Assembly (NCBI GenBank): GCA_023159155.1
Contig: JAJNNX010000053.1
Coordinates: 310,001 to 374,000, forward strand
From: Ustulina deusta
Lineage: Eukaryota > Ascomycota > Sordariomycetes > Xylariales > Xylariaceae
Length of the DNA: 64,000 nucleotides
Direction: 5' to 3'
In this document: piece by piece, positions 11,490 to 25,641 of the stretch
Layout of the letters: every line of letters starts with the position of its first letter
Position numbering within the stretch: position 1 is the first letter of the stretch
Notes under the pieces: generated by a model
Told to the model about the DNA's origin: nothing
Seen by the model: only the letters and a program-made list of their open reading frames with translations
The model's database searches: none
Made by a program: the position numbers and the translations under genes

Positions 11490-14400
11490 TGTTACGATTA
11501 ATTAAGTAAAGCTTTTATAGCTAGTTTATTAATACTATGGACAAAGACTTTAAACTAAAAAAAAAAAAAAAAAAAAAAAAAAGTTAGAATTTATAAAGTA
11601 AGTAAATATAAACTTTATATATATAGCTGTAGAGTTAGGTTAGTCCGTGCGCAGATTTTTTATTTTATTGCTATATAGGTCTAAAGTTTTTATAAGTTTT
11701 ATTAAAACTATACTAATTATTATACTACTTTTTTTTAAAACTAAAAGTTTAAATATAGTTTTAATTCAAAGTTATTAATAATATTAAATTTATATAATTT
11801 CTTTATATTATATTGCTTTATTATTATTTTTATAATGGCTTGCAAACTTATTAGCTACTATTATATATATTTATTTTTATAATTTTATAAAAAATCTAAA
11901 AGCTTTTTTATAAGTTTTATAAAATTAGTCAAATTTAATTAGTACTTTTTTAAAATTTTAAGCTATATATTAAGTATTATTAGAATTATAGCTTTTTTAA
12001 GCAACTTAGTATTATAACTTTTTATTTTTTTTATATATTTTTAATTGTTTAATTTATTTAATTTTAAATTTTGTTTTATTATTAATATTTTTAGCTAAAA
12101 ATAATAATTAGATTTATTAAAATAAAAAATTATTATTTATTTTTTATAATTGGTTAATATAAAACAAATTTTTTATTTTATAAAAATTAAACAAATTAAA
12201 AATATAACTAAATTTTTATTTTTTTAAGATTTTAAAAAGTTTAACTAATTAAAAATTTAATCTAATAGTTAGTACTTACGTTATAAAACTTTTTTTTTTT
12301 AAAAAAACTTTATTTTTTATTTTAAAATTTATTAAGTATTTTTTTTTATTAGTTTATAGCTTATATTGTTTTTATATAAAAATTGCTATATTATATGTTA
12401 TTTTTTAAATATTTTAAATTTAGCGGACTAGTTCGAATATTTATTGCTTAATATTAAAATCTATAATAGTTTTATTAATATTTACTATTAAAAAGTTTTA
12501 TATTTTAATTCCTATTGCTATTTTTAGTAATAATATATTAATTAATAAATATTATAAAAATTATATATAAAATCTAAAACAAAAAAATAAATATTTTAAT
12601 TATTTTAGTATTTATTAATATAAAAATAAAGTTATTAGTTTAATTCTTAATTAGTTAATTTTATTATTTTTTAGGTTTAAAAGTAATAAATGCTACTAAA
12701 GCAGTGCTTAGTACTTATAAAACTATTAATTATTACTATAAACTTAAAAATAAATAGTTCTATATTATTTAATATTTATATATTTAATATACTAAAAAAT
12801 CTATATAAATTTTTATAATATTATATAACTAATAATTTTATAATGTTTATTTTTTTACTAAGTAAAATTATAATTAAACAGCTAAACTTATTTATAAATA
12901 CTTATATATAGTTATAACCCTATTAGTTAAGTAGCATATTTTTACTATTTATTACTATATATTGCTATACTATAGCTAATATAAACAATAAATAAAAAAA
13001 ACTAAAAATCTTATTTTATAGTATTTTGTTTTTTTTATAGTTATAATAATTATATATATATTATTTATAATTATATTTTAAATAAAACTAATAATATTTT
13101 TGTTTTAATATTTTAATTATTTTATATTAATTTTAATATATAATAATTAAAAATATATAAGCTTTTTAAATTAAAGCTATATAAAAAAAATAATCTTATT
13201 TAAAATAATTTTAAATATATATAACTTTTTATTTTTATTTTCTAGCTTTTATAGCTAGTTTTTTTGTTTAATTAAGTTTATTAAATTAGCTTTTTAAAAA
13301 ATAATAAATAAAAAATCTATAATTAATATAGAACTTAATATTTTATTAAGCAGAACTAATATTATTGTTTGTTTTTTAGCTTTTTTAGCTTTAATTATAA
13401 AAAACTTAGCTATTTTTTTTAATAAAGTATTAATTATTATATTTTTTTATTTTAGTTAGTATTAAAAAATAATATTAAAGTTTAATAAAAAATTAGTTTA
13501 ATATATTTATTATATTAATAAAATCTATTTATTTAAAAAATATAATAAAGCTTAATAATTAATTATTATAAAAAACTTAGTTTTAAAAAACTTTAAGTAG
13601 TAATATTCTAAAATTTATATTATTACTAAAAATTTATAATTTTAAATTAAGTAAGTTTGTTTAATTAATAATATTATTTTAAAAAAATATTTTATAAATT
13701 TTTAGGTTATATTTTTTTATTATTACTAAATAATTTTTTTTATTATATTATATAAAGTATTTATTTTTATTTGTATTAGTTAGCTAGGCCTAAAAAAAAC
13801 TAAAATAAGTGCTTTATAAACTAGTAGTTTTATATGTTTAAAAACTTATTTTTATTTTAGTCCTATTATAAATAGCTTGTTTTTTTTTAATAGTTAATTT
13901 AAAAAAGTAGCAATTTTATTAATATAATAAATAAATATATAAATATAATTATAAAGCTTAAAAAATAACTAGATTAATTTAATATTTTTAAAATTATTAA
14001 AGTTCTAATTTAAAATTGCTTAAATTTTAATAGAATTAATTTTAATTTTTATTTTAGTTTTTATAATTATTTTTAAATAATTAATAATAAATATATTAAA
14101 ATAAAACTTTTTAATATTTTTTTAATATTTAGCTTAATATAAATAATAAATTATTTTTTTATAATAAATCTAGTATTATTTTTTAGTTTTAAAATAAATT
14201 AAAATATTATTTATATAAATATTTGCAAACTTATTTAAAAGTTTTTAAATTTATATATTAATAAAAGCTTATTACTAAATAGGTTTTATTTTTAAACTAA
14301 AAAATAAAACTTTTTATTAAAATATTTTTTTATAAGTTTAAAATAAAATAAAATAATATAATTTTATAATTAATAATAATTAATAAAAAACTTTAATAAT

Positions 14401-17400
14401 ATTTAGTTTAATAAATTAAATAATATTATAATAATTAAATATAGTATTACTAATATTTAAAACTAGTATAATTTAATTTTTTAAATATATATTTTTTTAT
14501 TAATAATTAATTATAAACTTATATTTAATTAATTTAAGTTTAAATATAAATAAAACAAAAATAATATTTAAGTTTATATTTTGTTTAATAAAGTTTATAA
14601 CTAGTAGTTTATTTATAAACTTTTTTTTAAATAAAATAAACTATATAAATATAAAATATTAATAAAAATTAAAAATATATTTTTTATTATTAAGTTTTAG
14701 TACTATATTAAACTTTAGTTATAATAATAATAAAGTTTTAGATTTTTTTTTTAAAAAAAACCCTTTTAAGTATAATAGCTAAAAAAACAAAAAGCTTTAT
14801 ATTAACTTTATATATTAAAAGTTTTTTATAATACTACTTAGTTAATTTAAGTTTATTTTTTTTATAAAATATTAATTATTTTTAAGTTTTTTTTAAATAG
14901 CTTAATATAATTATTTTTAGTTATTATAAACTTAATTATAATAAGTTTTTTTAAAGTTTTTTTAATTAGTTATTTTTATTTATTTTAATAGAAATAATTC
15001 TAAAAGTTTTATATAATTTTTTTAATAGTAGCTTAGTTTTTATTTTTTTTAAAAATTATGATATAAACTTTTTTTATTTTAGGTTTAAAAGTCCTAAATT
15101 TTATTTTTATTTTTTTAGTTTTAGTTATTTTTAAAATAATTATTTTATTTTTAAAAAATTATTTTAATATTTAATAATATTTTTTTAATATTTAATTATA
15201 TTAATTTATATTTTATTATTTATAATTAAAAAGCTTAACTATAATTATTAGCAAAAATTAAACTAATAAAATAAAATTATTTAATTAAATTAATTATTAT
15301 TTTTAAGTTTTTATTAAAATATTTTATTTTATTAATTATTTAATATTAATAATAATATTATAGCTAAAATTAATAACTTAAAATATTTAATTTTTAAATT
15401 ATTAATTATTAATTTTTATAATATATATTAAATATTTATAAATTTTGCTAACTATTTTATTTTAGTAGTTATAAAGCTTTTAAAGTTTAGCTAGCTAAAC
15501 TATTTTTATTTTTAATTATTACTTAACTTATTATATAAACTTATAACTAATTATTAAAAAAATATAAGCTTTAATATTATATAAAACTAAAGTTTTTATT
15601 TTAATATTATTAATTTATAATTAAGTAAATATTTTAAAAATAATTAATTTATTTTAATTATATATTTTAGCTAAAATAAATAAAAAAACTAATAAAAAAA
15701 TTTCTATTAGTCCTATTTATTTTTTAAATTAAATAAACTACTAAAGCTATTTTTATTAAAGCTTTTTTTTATTAGTTAAATATTTAAAATTTTAAGCTTT
15801 TAATTAAAATAGTTAATTAATATATATATTTTTTTATTATAAATAAAATAGGTTTTATTATTCTAATAATTTTTTTTTTTTTAATTAGTGCTTATTTTAA
15901 CTATTTTAAAATAAATATTTTAAAACTTTTAAAGTTAGCTAAAAATTAATAAACTAGTTTACTAAAAACTTAATTATTTAAATTAAATTTTCATTTAATT
16001 AAACTAATAAATTTAATTTATTAATAGTTTTTATAAGCTTATTTAGTATTATATATTAATTTAATAATTTTATTAATAAATAATTTATAAAAAATATTTA
16101 AATTTATAAAAACTTTATATAAGTTTTTTTTTAAGTTTATATAAAAATAGTTCTATAATTAATATTTTTATTAGTTTTATATATATAAACTTAAAATATT
16201 TTATAAATTATAACTGCTTAATTAAAATTATAATAAATTACTAACAAAACTTAAATTATTTTAGTAATATTATTAAATAGTTTTTAGTTAAATAAAAATA
16301 TATTTTTATTAATTTTTTAATATATTTTTTTAATTAGCTTATAATATATTAAAATTAGTTATTTTTGGTTTAAAACATAATAATATTTTTATTTATCTTT
16401 TTTATTAGTTTATAAACGTAGTTATTAAATAAAGCTTTATTTTTTATAAACTTATTAAAATTAGTTTTTTATATTTTAGCTTTTTTAATATAAATAAAGT
16501 TTAAAGTATTAAAAAATAAACTAATAAAATAAAAAGTAAATAAAATAATAAAACTAAAAAGTTTAAAATTAATATTTTTAAATATATTTTTTATTATTAA
16601 ATTATAGTTATTTTTTAAAAGTACTAAAATAAATATATTAAAAAATTAGCGCTTTATTTTATTTATTTATTAAAAAAGTTCTATTAGAACTAACGTAAAA
16701 TTATAAGCTTATATAGTTATAATATTTAGTACTATATTTTTAAATATATTATTTATTTTAAATAGTTCTAGTTCTAGTTTAAATTTTATTTTTTTAAATT
16801 CTAATTTTTTATTTTTTTTAAATTTTTTTTTAAATATTAGTTCGCTTAAAGTATTTATAAAAAAGTCTAATATTTAATTTTCTTTTTTTTTTATAAAAAA
16901 TTTTTTTTTTAAATTATTTAATAATAAAAAACTAGCTATACTTAAAAATTAAAATTATTCTAATTATTTAAGAACTAAAAATAAAATAAAAATATTTAAA
17001 GTTAAGTTTTTTATAAATTATTAATTTTTAAATAGTATAAAAGTTAAATGTTTTATTAAAGTTATATTATAGTTAGATTTATATTATAAAATATATAATT
17101 TTTTATATTAAATATATAATTAAAAAAAAAAGTTTATTTATATTTTGCTAATTATAATAAAATAAAAAATATATATTTATTAAATATTTATTAATAAATA
17201 ATTAATAAACTTAAAGTAATATTATAATTAGTTAAATAAAGCTTTTATAGCTAGTTTATTAATACTATAAATAAAGATTTTAAACTAAAAAAAAAAAAAA
17301 AAAAAAAAAAAAGTCAAAGTTTATAAAATAAATAAATATAAACTTTATATATATAGCTACAAAGTTAAGTTAGTTTATATATAGACTTTTTATTTTATTA

Positions 17401-17454
17401 CTATATAGGTTTAAAGTTCTTATAAGTCTTACTAAAACTATATTAATTATTATA
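11490..17454. mobile_element. Inner LTR element A (complete, 235-bp LTRs), nested in the outer copia
   Basis: Direct repeats 11490-11724 and 17220-17454 are both 235 bp. They start TGTTACGATTA / TATTATAATTA, contain an A-homopolymer and the shared TATATAGGT...AAAGTT block, and end in (C/T)TATTATA-type sequence that corresponds to CTGTTACA in the less mutated copy at 19220. Element length is 5.97 kb. The interior is AT-saturated and I could not recover reverse transcriptase or integrase motifs with confidence, so superfamily and coding strand are unassigned. TGTTAC...GTTACA ends read as inverted termini and would suit Gypsy. Confidence 0.75.
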
Positions 17455-19220
17455 ATAAATAATTTATAAAAAATATTTAAATTTATAAAAGCTTTATATA
17501 GATTTTTTTTTAAATTTATATAAAAATAGTTTTATAATTTATATTTTTATTATAATTTAGCTAATTAATATTTTTATTAGTTTTATATATATAAACTTAG
17601 AATATTTTATAAGTTATAACTATTTAATTAAAATTATAATAAACTATTAATAAAGCTTAAATTATTTTAATAATACTATTAAATAATTTTTTAATTAAAT
17701 AAAAAAATATTTTTATTAATTTTTTAATATATTTTTTTAATTAGCTTATAATATACTAAAATTAATTATTTTTAGTTTAAAATATAATAATATTTTTATT
17801 TAGTTTTTTTATTAGTTTATAAACCTAGTTATTAAATAAAGCTTTATTTTTTATAAACTTGCTAAAATTAGTTTTTTATATTTTAGCTTTTTTAATATAA
17901 GTAAAGTTTAAAGTATTAAAAAATAAACTAATAAAACAAAAAATAAATAAAATAATAAAACCAAAAAGTTTAAAATTAATATTTTTAAATATATTTTTTA
18001 TTATTAAATTATAATTATTTTTTAAAAGTATTAAAATAAACATATTAAAAAATTAACGCTTTATTTTATTTATTTATTAAAAAAGTTTTATTAGAATTAA
18101 TATAAAATTATAAGCTTATATAGCTATAATATTTAATATTATATTTTTAAATATATTATTTATTTTAAATAGTTTTAGTTCTAGTTTAAATTTTGCTTTT
18201 TTAAGTTTTAACTTTTTATTTTTTTTAGATTTTTTTTTAAATATTAGTTCGCTTAAAATATTTATAAAACAATCTAATGTTTAATTTTTTTTTTTATTAA
18301 AAATTTTTTTTTAAAATTATTTAATAATAAAAAGCTAGCTATACTTAAAAACTAAAATTATTTTAATTATTTAAAAACTAAAAATAAAATAAAAATATTT
18401 AAAATTAAGTTTTTTATAAATTATTAATTTTTAAGTAATATAAAAATTAAAAGTTTTATTAAAATTATATTAAAGTTAGATTTATATTATAAAATATATA
18501 ATTTTTTATATTAAGTATATAACTAAAAAAAAAAGTTTATTTATATTTTGCTAACTATAACAAAATAAAAAATATATATTTATTAAATATTTATTAATAA
18601 ATAATTAATAAACTTAAAATAGTATTACGATTAGTTAAGTAAAGCTTTTATAACTAGTTTATTAATATTATAAATAAAAATTTTAAATTAAAAAAAAAAA
18701 AAAAAAAATCAAAGTTTATAAAGTAGATAGATATAAACTTTATATTGCAGTAGAGCTGGTGCGCACGTACAAAAAACAGGTCCTTAGTTATAAAGTAGAA
18801 CATATTTTCGGAAACCTTAGAGATTATAAAACAAGAAGTATAAAAAGCGCGTATTTTTATTTAAAGCTATAGAAAACTTTTTTTTTTAGCAAGCATAAAC
18901 AAACAAACAATTAATACGGACTACTAAATAAGAGTTAAAGATTTGTTTTTATTAATTAATTATTGCGTTTTTATTTATATTTATATATTAGATCTTGACC
19001 TAATCCGTACGAAGATCCGCGAGTCGGAAGACATAGTCTAATACGGAAGGATCAGGTAGGTTTGGTTGGTTTTAGTGTGCGACACGCCGATCAGGAGCCC
19101 TGCTCCATTTCAATATATATAGCTATAAAGTCAGGTTGGTCCGTACGTAGACTTCTTATTTTATTGCTATATAGGTTTGGAGTTCTTGCAGGTCTTACTA
19201 AGACTGTACTAACTGTTACA
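17455..19220. mobile_element. Partial second copy of the inner element (internal end + LTR3)
   Basis: 17455-18622 repeats 16076-17219 of element A with scattered C-T/G-A changes and a small insertion near 17548. It is followed by a third LTR in the same orientation (18623-19220). The arrangement LTR, internal fragment, LTR, fragment, LTR is what unequal recombination between tandem copies leaves. LTR3 is 598 bp long because a 367-bp element is inserted in it. Confidence 0.7.
18746..19112. mobile_element. 367-bp insertion (solo-LTR-like) inside LTR3
   Basis: Sequence unrelated to the surrounding LTR interrupts it after CTTTATAT. It begins TGCAGTAGAGC, ends CCATTTCA, and is flanked by ATAT on both sides (18742-18745 and 19113-19116), consistent with a 4-bp target duplication. 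TG...CA ends and a size of 367 bp suggest a solo LTR or small non-autonomous element. Its right third is GC-normal, much less mutated than its host. Family unknown. Confidence 0.55.
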
Positions 19221-21029
19221 AAATCTAATTAAATAAAAAAACTAGTTATAAAATCTAAAAAATAAAAACAAAAAATTATATATATTTAAAATTATTTTAA
19301 ATAAAACTATTCTTTTTTATATAGCTATAATTTAAAAAGCTTATATATTTTTAATTATTATATACTAAAGTTAATACAAAATAATTAAGATATTAAAATA
19401 AAAATACTACTAGTTTTATTTAAAATATAATTATAAATAATATATATATAATTATTATAATTATAAAAACAATAAAATATTATAAAATAAAACTTCTAGC
19501 TTTTTTTATTTATTATTTATACTAGCTATAATATAGCAATATATAATAATAAATAATAAAAATATACTACTTAACTAATAAAATTATAACTATATATAAG
19601 TATTTATAAACAAATTTAGCTATTTAATTATAACTTTACTTAGCAAAAAAACAAATATTATAAAATTATTAGTTATATAATACTATAAAAGTTTATATAA
19701 AATTTTTAATATATTAGATATATAAATATTAAATAATATAAAACTATTTATTTTTAAATTTATAGTAATAATTAATAGTTTTATAAATACTAAGCACTAC
19801 TTTAGTAATACTTACTACTTTTAAACCTAAAAAGCAATAAAATTAACTAATTAAAAATTAAACTAATAATTCTATTTTTATATTAATAAATATAAAAACA
19901 ATTAAAACATTTATTTTTTTATTTTAAACTTTATATATAATTTTTTATAATATTTATTAATTAATATATTACTACTAAAAATAGCAATAAAAATTAAAAT
20001 ATAAAACTTTTTAATAATAAATATTAATAAAACTATTATAAATTTTAATATTAAATAGTAAGCGCTTAAACTAGTCCGCTAAACCTAAAATATTTAAAAA
20101 ATAAAATATAATATAGCAACCTTTATATAAAAACAATACAAGCTATAAACTAACAAAAAAAAATACCTAATAAATTTTAAAATAAAAAACAAAATTTAAA
20201 AAAAAAAAAAAGTTTTATAATATAAGCACTAACTATTAGATTAAACTTTTAATTAATTAAACCTTTTAAAATCTTAAAAAAACAAAAATTTAGCTATATT
20301 TTTAACTTATTTAACTTTTATAAAATAAAAAACTTATTTTATATTAACTAATTATAAAAAGCAAGCAATAACTTTTTATTTTAATAAATCTAATTATTAC
20401 TTTTAGCTAAAAATATTAATAGCAAAGCAAAATTTAAAATTAAACAAATCAAACAATTAAAAATATATAAAAAAAGCAAAAAGTTATAATACTAAGTTGC
20501 TTAAAAAAACTACAATCTTAATAATATTTAGTATATAGCTTAAAATTTTAAAAATACGCTAATTAAACTTAACTAATTCTATAAAACTTATAAAAAAACC
20601 CTTAAACCTCCTATAAAATTACAAAAATAAATATACGTAATAATAACTAATAAATTTATAAGTAATTATAAAAACAATAATAAAATAATATAATATAAAA
20701 AAACTATATAAATCTAATATTATTAATAACTTTAAATTAAAACTATATTTAAACTTTTAGTTTTAAAAATAATAATATAATAATTAATATAATCTATATA
20801 GTTTTAGGTATAGTTTTAGCAAAACCTACAAAAATTCTAGACCTATATAGCAATAAAATAAAAAATCTATACATAGACTAACCTAACTCTATAACTATAT
20901 ATATAAAATCTATATCTACTTACTTTATAAATTTTAATTTTTTTTTTCTTTTTTTCTTTTTTAGCTTAAAATCTTTGTCTATAGTATTAATAAACTAGCT
21001 ATAAAAGCTTTACTTAACTAATTATAACA
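19221..21029. mobile_element. Inverted partial copy of the inner element, ending in reversed LTR4
   Basis: 19224-20775 is the reverse complement of about 11725-13272 of element A. 20776-21029 is the reverse complement of its LTR, ending in AATTATAACA, the complement of the TGTTATAATT-type LTR start. It abuts LTR3 directly at 19220/19221. Outer copia sequence resumes at 21030. Confidence 0.72.
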
Positions 21030-22504
21030 GCTTTTATAAGTAATACTAATATTTAAAATATATAAGCCTTAAATTTTTAAAATAATTGCTTAATTATATA
21101 AAAAAAACAGCAATTATTTTATATTTTAATAATAAGATCTAAACTATAAACTATATAATATATAATAAATCTAAAGCTTACTATAAAATAATATAAAACG
21201 TTTGTTTAAAAGTTATAAAAACTAGTGTTTAATTAGTTATTAATTTTTATAAATTTAATACTTCTAATAAAAATAAGTACTTATAGCATATTATATTAAT
21301 TATTAATTAATACTTAGGTTATACCTAGAATTATTATACTAATAATAAATATACTAGCACTATTTAAAAAGTTTTTAAATATTATATTTAATATATTTAA
21401 ATATACTATAATAATAAAATAAAAGTTATAAAATATAATAATAAGATTGCTAGTAATAATTATAAAATAAACTTATAAAATAAACTTTATAATTTTACTA
21501 CTATATACTTAAAATCTTAATAAAATAGCTAAAAAAATAAAAAATATTATTAAATATTAAACAAATTTAATATATAATAATTATAAGCTTTTTGTTTTTT
21601 TTTTGGCCTAAAATAGTTCAAATAATAATATATTTATATAACTAGATACTTAAACAAATTAATTATTAGCAAGCTCTATATAAAAAATTTTATTTATATT
21701 TTAATTATTTATAAAAATTTATTAGCTATAATTAAATATTTTATATATTTTATTTAAAAATATTTAAGTATATAATATTTGTTATAACTACTAAAACTAA
21801 ACTTAAAAAACAAAAATATAAAAAGTTTAATTTTAATACTTAAATAAACTATTTAATAAATTACTAGTTTATTAATATTTACTATATTTAGTTCCCCTAA
21901 AAAAACAAAATTATAGTAATAAAAAATATAATTTTTAATAAAAACAAATTCTTTAATAATAATAAAAATAAATTTAAAAATAATCTTTTTAAAATAATTC
22001 TAAAAATATATAAAATATTAATAAATAATATTAATTACTAAAATACTTTTCACTTTAAAAAAAATATAACTAATAAATAAAAAAATAATAAGCTTATTAG
22101 CTAATTTTTAAAAAGCAATACTAAAAATGCTAATAAATCTAAATCTAAAAAGAATTTTAATAAAAACAAGCCTATAAAAAAAAAAAAAAAAGCTCCCTAT
22201 TAGAACTTCTATTTTTATACTAATTTATAGTTCACCTTTAGATTACTAATACTACTATAAAATCTAAAAGTTGCCCTGCTATATTTAATAATACTATAAA
22301 CTAAATTACTAAATCTAAACCTAAACAAAAAACTGCTTAATAATTAATATTAAACTTTTGCTAAATTAACTTTTAATATTTTAACTATAGCTTATTAAAC
22401 AACCAGCTTTAATACAGCTAGATTATAAAAAGTAATAACTATTAATAGCAAATTAATAACTAAAAAAAAAAAGCTAAACTATTAAAAAAAAATTTTAAAA
22501 TTTA

Positions 22505-22830
22505 TTATAACTAATTATAACTACTAAATTTTATTAAAAACTCTATTAATAAAAAAAAAAAGCTTTTAAAAAAACTTATTAATTATTATATAACTAATTA
22601 TAACTATTAAATTTTATTAAAAGCTCTACTAGTAAAAAAAAAAAAGCTTTTAAAAAAGCTTATTATTTATTATATACCTAATTATAGCTACTAAATCTTA
22701 TTAAAAACTTTATTAATAAAAAAAAAAGCCTTTAAAAAATTTATTAGTTATTATATAACTAATTATAACTAATAAATCTTATTAAAAGTTTTACTAATAA
22801 AAAAAACTTTTTTTTTAAACTAAATACTAG
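22505..22830 (+). repeat. Four tandem copies of an about 82-bp unit inside the outer copia
   Basis: The word CTAATTATA recurs at 22511, 22593, 22678 and 22759. Each copy is followed by a C-T-attenuated ATTTTATTAAAA...TATTAATAAAAAAAA...GCTTTTAAAAAA block. Spacing is 81-85 bp. It lies upstream of the reverse transcriptase remnant, possibly an expanded linker of the polyprotein. Confidence 0.7.
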
Positions 22831-22949
22831 CTATTTAAAAGCTTAATTATAAACTTTTTTAAACTAAAAAAAATATATATATATATTAATAAGATTTATT
22901 ATAATTATTAAAGTATTATAAAGATTTTATAAATTATTTATTAAAAAAT

Positions 22950-24480
22950 TACTTTAAATAAACAGAACTTATTTATTTATAAAGCTATTAAAAAATAAAT
23001 ATTTAAAAAAAAATACTTAAAAGCTTTTTATAAAAAAAGATTATTTTAGATTATATATAAGTTTATGTTTATAAATTTAATAAATATAAATATTATAAAA
23101 AATATAAAGCTTGTTTAGTAGTATAAAAAAATTAGCAGTTAAATAATAACTAAAAGGATATTTATGCTAATATATTAGCAAAAAAATCTTTTAAAACATT
23201 AATAACTATTATTATTAATTTTAACTTAAAACTTAAATAATATAACGTTATAAATATTTTTATAAATACTAAATTAAATAAAAAGATTTATATATATATA
23301 TTTTTAAGCTACTAAAAACCAAATACTATAGTTAAACTATTGCAAACTTTATATAAACTTTAAAAGTTTTTTTTACTATAGCAAAAAAAGTTTATTAAAT
23401 TACTATAAAAAATAAGCTTTAAGCTAATACTTTATAAATTTTACTGCTATTTTTTAAAAAATATATTTTTGTTTATATATATTAATAATATAGTTATAAT
23501 ATATAAACAAAAGAGCTAGAAAGCTATAAATAAAACAATTGTTATATTTAAAATATATTATAACTTTACTAGGAATAAAAACTTATAATAGTTCCTAGGC
23601 GTTAAAATAATTAAAAATAAAAAAAAAAGCTTTTTTTAGCTTTTATAAGCTTTTTATATTAAAAAGATCATTAAGCTATAAAATATTATAACTATAGTTT
23701 ATATAATTACTTTAATAAAAGCTTAAAAGTTCTTTTTATATAAAAAGATTTTTATATTTATTAGTATTAAATATTATTAATAAAAAATAAAGTTGATTTT
23801 ATATACTATAGTAATAACATGCCTAAATATAACATTTAAAATTTTTAAGCTTATATAATTTAATTATAATCTTTTTTCTAAATATTACTAAATTACTAAT
23901 AAGCTTTTATTATATTTACTTTTTATATAGTACTATATATTATAATTTAAAAATAAAAATAACTTTATAATAATTAGCAATACTTTTTTTATAAATAATA
24001 TTTTTAATTAAAAAAGTTTTTAAGCTTATATTATAAAGCTTTTTAAAGGAATAATCTGCTAGTAAGCTAATAAATAAAATATAGTTATTATATTTATAAC
24101 TAAAGCAAAGTTTTTAGTTTTAGCCCAAGTAGCTAAAAAAGCAATATTTATTAACTAGCTTATTAATAAGTTTGGGGTAATACTACAAAATTAACAAATA
24201 TAAATATAGTATAATAATTAATAAATTATAAAGTTTATTATAAAAAAAATAGCTTTATTATATATTAAACTATAATATATTAATATTTATAACTACTAGT
24301 TATACTAAAAAGTTAAAAATAAAACTATTATAATAAAATATATATTTACTAATAATATAATTACTAATAGATTTATAAAAGCTTTATTTATATTAAAATA
24401 AATAGTTTTTTTAAAATAGCTTAGATTATATAAACTTTTTAAATATAGCTAAAAAGCTTAGTAAAACATATTAATTTTTT
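22950..24480 (+). pseudogene. Decayed copia reverse transcriptase/RNase H region
   Basis: Read in the plus frame with stops ignored, the sequence keeps the order of copia motifs: an LYxLKxSPLLW-like stretch near 23360, FF-Y-I-N-N-I-V at about 23470-23495 (YVDD with both aspartates turned to asparagine), and a C-terminal K-Y-I-x-T-N-N...K-A-L...L-G-L-like end near 24330-24430. Many TAG/TAA codons sit where tryptophan or glutamine is expected, as G-to-A changes would produce. Non-functional. Confidence 0.75.
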
Positions 24481-25609
24481 AAAAAAAAATCTATAAAATA
24501 AAACGTTTAAACATTATTTAAATATAAGTTATAAATTTATAATATATTAATAAAAAGATTATAAAGTATTTTTATATACTTAAAAAGCCCTAGAACTAAT
24601 AATATAAAAACTTAACTACTTTAAAAAGTATTAATCTTATTGTAAAGTAGCAAAAAGCTTATAAAAAACATTTATTTTTTTTATTTTTTTAAGCAATAAA
24701 AAAATAGCATAATATAAACTATAATCCGTAAAGCTTAAATAGTAATATTACTAGCGCCCCTTATAAAAACATCCCAAAAATAACAAATATAAAGCTTAAT
24801 ATTAGCAGAGCTATTTATAATTAGTACTTATTACTAATTATTAAAAAGTTTATTTATAAAAACTTATATATATATTTAAAAATATACTATAAATACTACA
24901 ATTTATTATTAAACGTTTTAATATAGTTACTATCTAAACAACTTTAAAAAATACTATAAATATAATATTTTTTAAAAAATCTCTAAAAATACTAGCTATA
25001 AATAAAAACCAGCTTGCTATAAAAGCAAAGTATAACTATAACTATAAAAAGCAATAGTAATAAATATAATACTTTAGTTACTAAAAGTTTAACTAAGCAG
25101 AACTAGCAATAATATAAATATAACTAAAATAACCCAACTAAAAGCTAAATAATAAGTGCTAAACAAAGCTAATAAAAAACTAGCTATTCTAAAAATAATA
25201 ATAATAGCAGCAAAAGCTTAATAAAAAAGCATTAAAAAAACAGTAATAGTAATAATTTTAAATTAATAATAAATTTATTAATTATTAATTTAAAAAATAG
25301 TTATATATTATATTTATAAGTTTTAGCCTAGTTAAAAGTGCTAACTATTATAATTTAAGCAGAAAAAAAACTAAAAAAATATTATAACAATTCTTTTTAT
25401 ATATATTAGTAAGCTTTTTACTAAATAACCTAGAGCTTTTTTAAAACTTATAATAAAAAAAAATTTTTTTTTTAATAGTTAGTAATATATTAGCAAAAAA
25501 TAATTTTATAATTAAAACAAAAAAAAAAATTAGTATAGATCTTATTACAAAAAAGTAAAGTGTTTAATATTTTAGTTCTAAGAACTTATTACAAAAATTT
25601 TATAAAAAC

Positions 25610-25641
<32 letters not shown>

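Noticed and set aside
11485..21041. TAAGT at 11485-11489 and again at 21037-21041 as a target duplication of the inner compound
   Set aside because: The second copy lies seven bases beyond the LTR4 end, and in AT-saturated DNA a 5-mer match is expected by chance.
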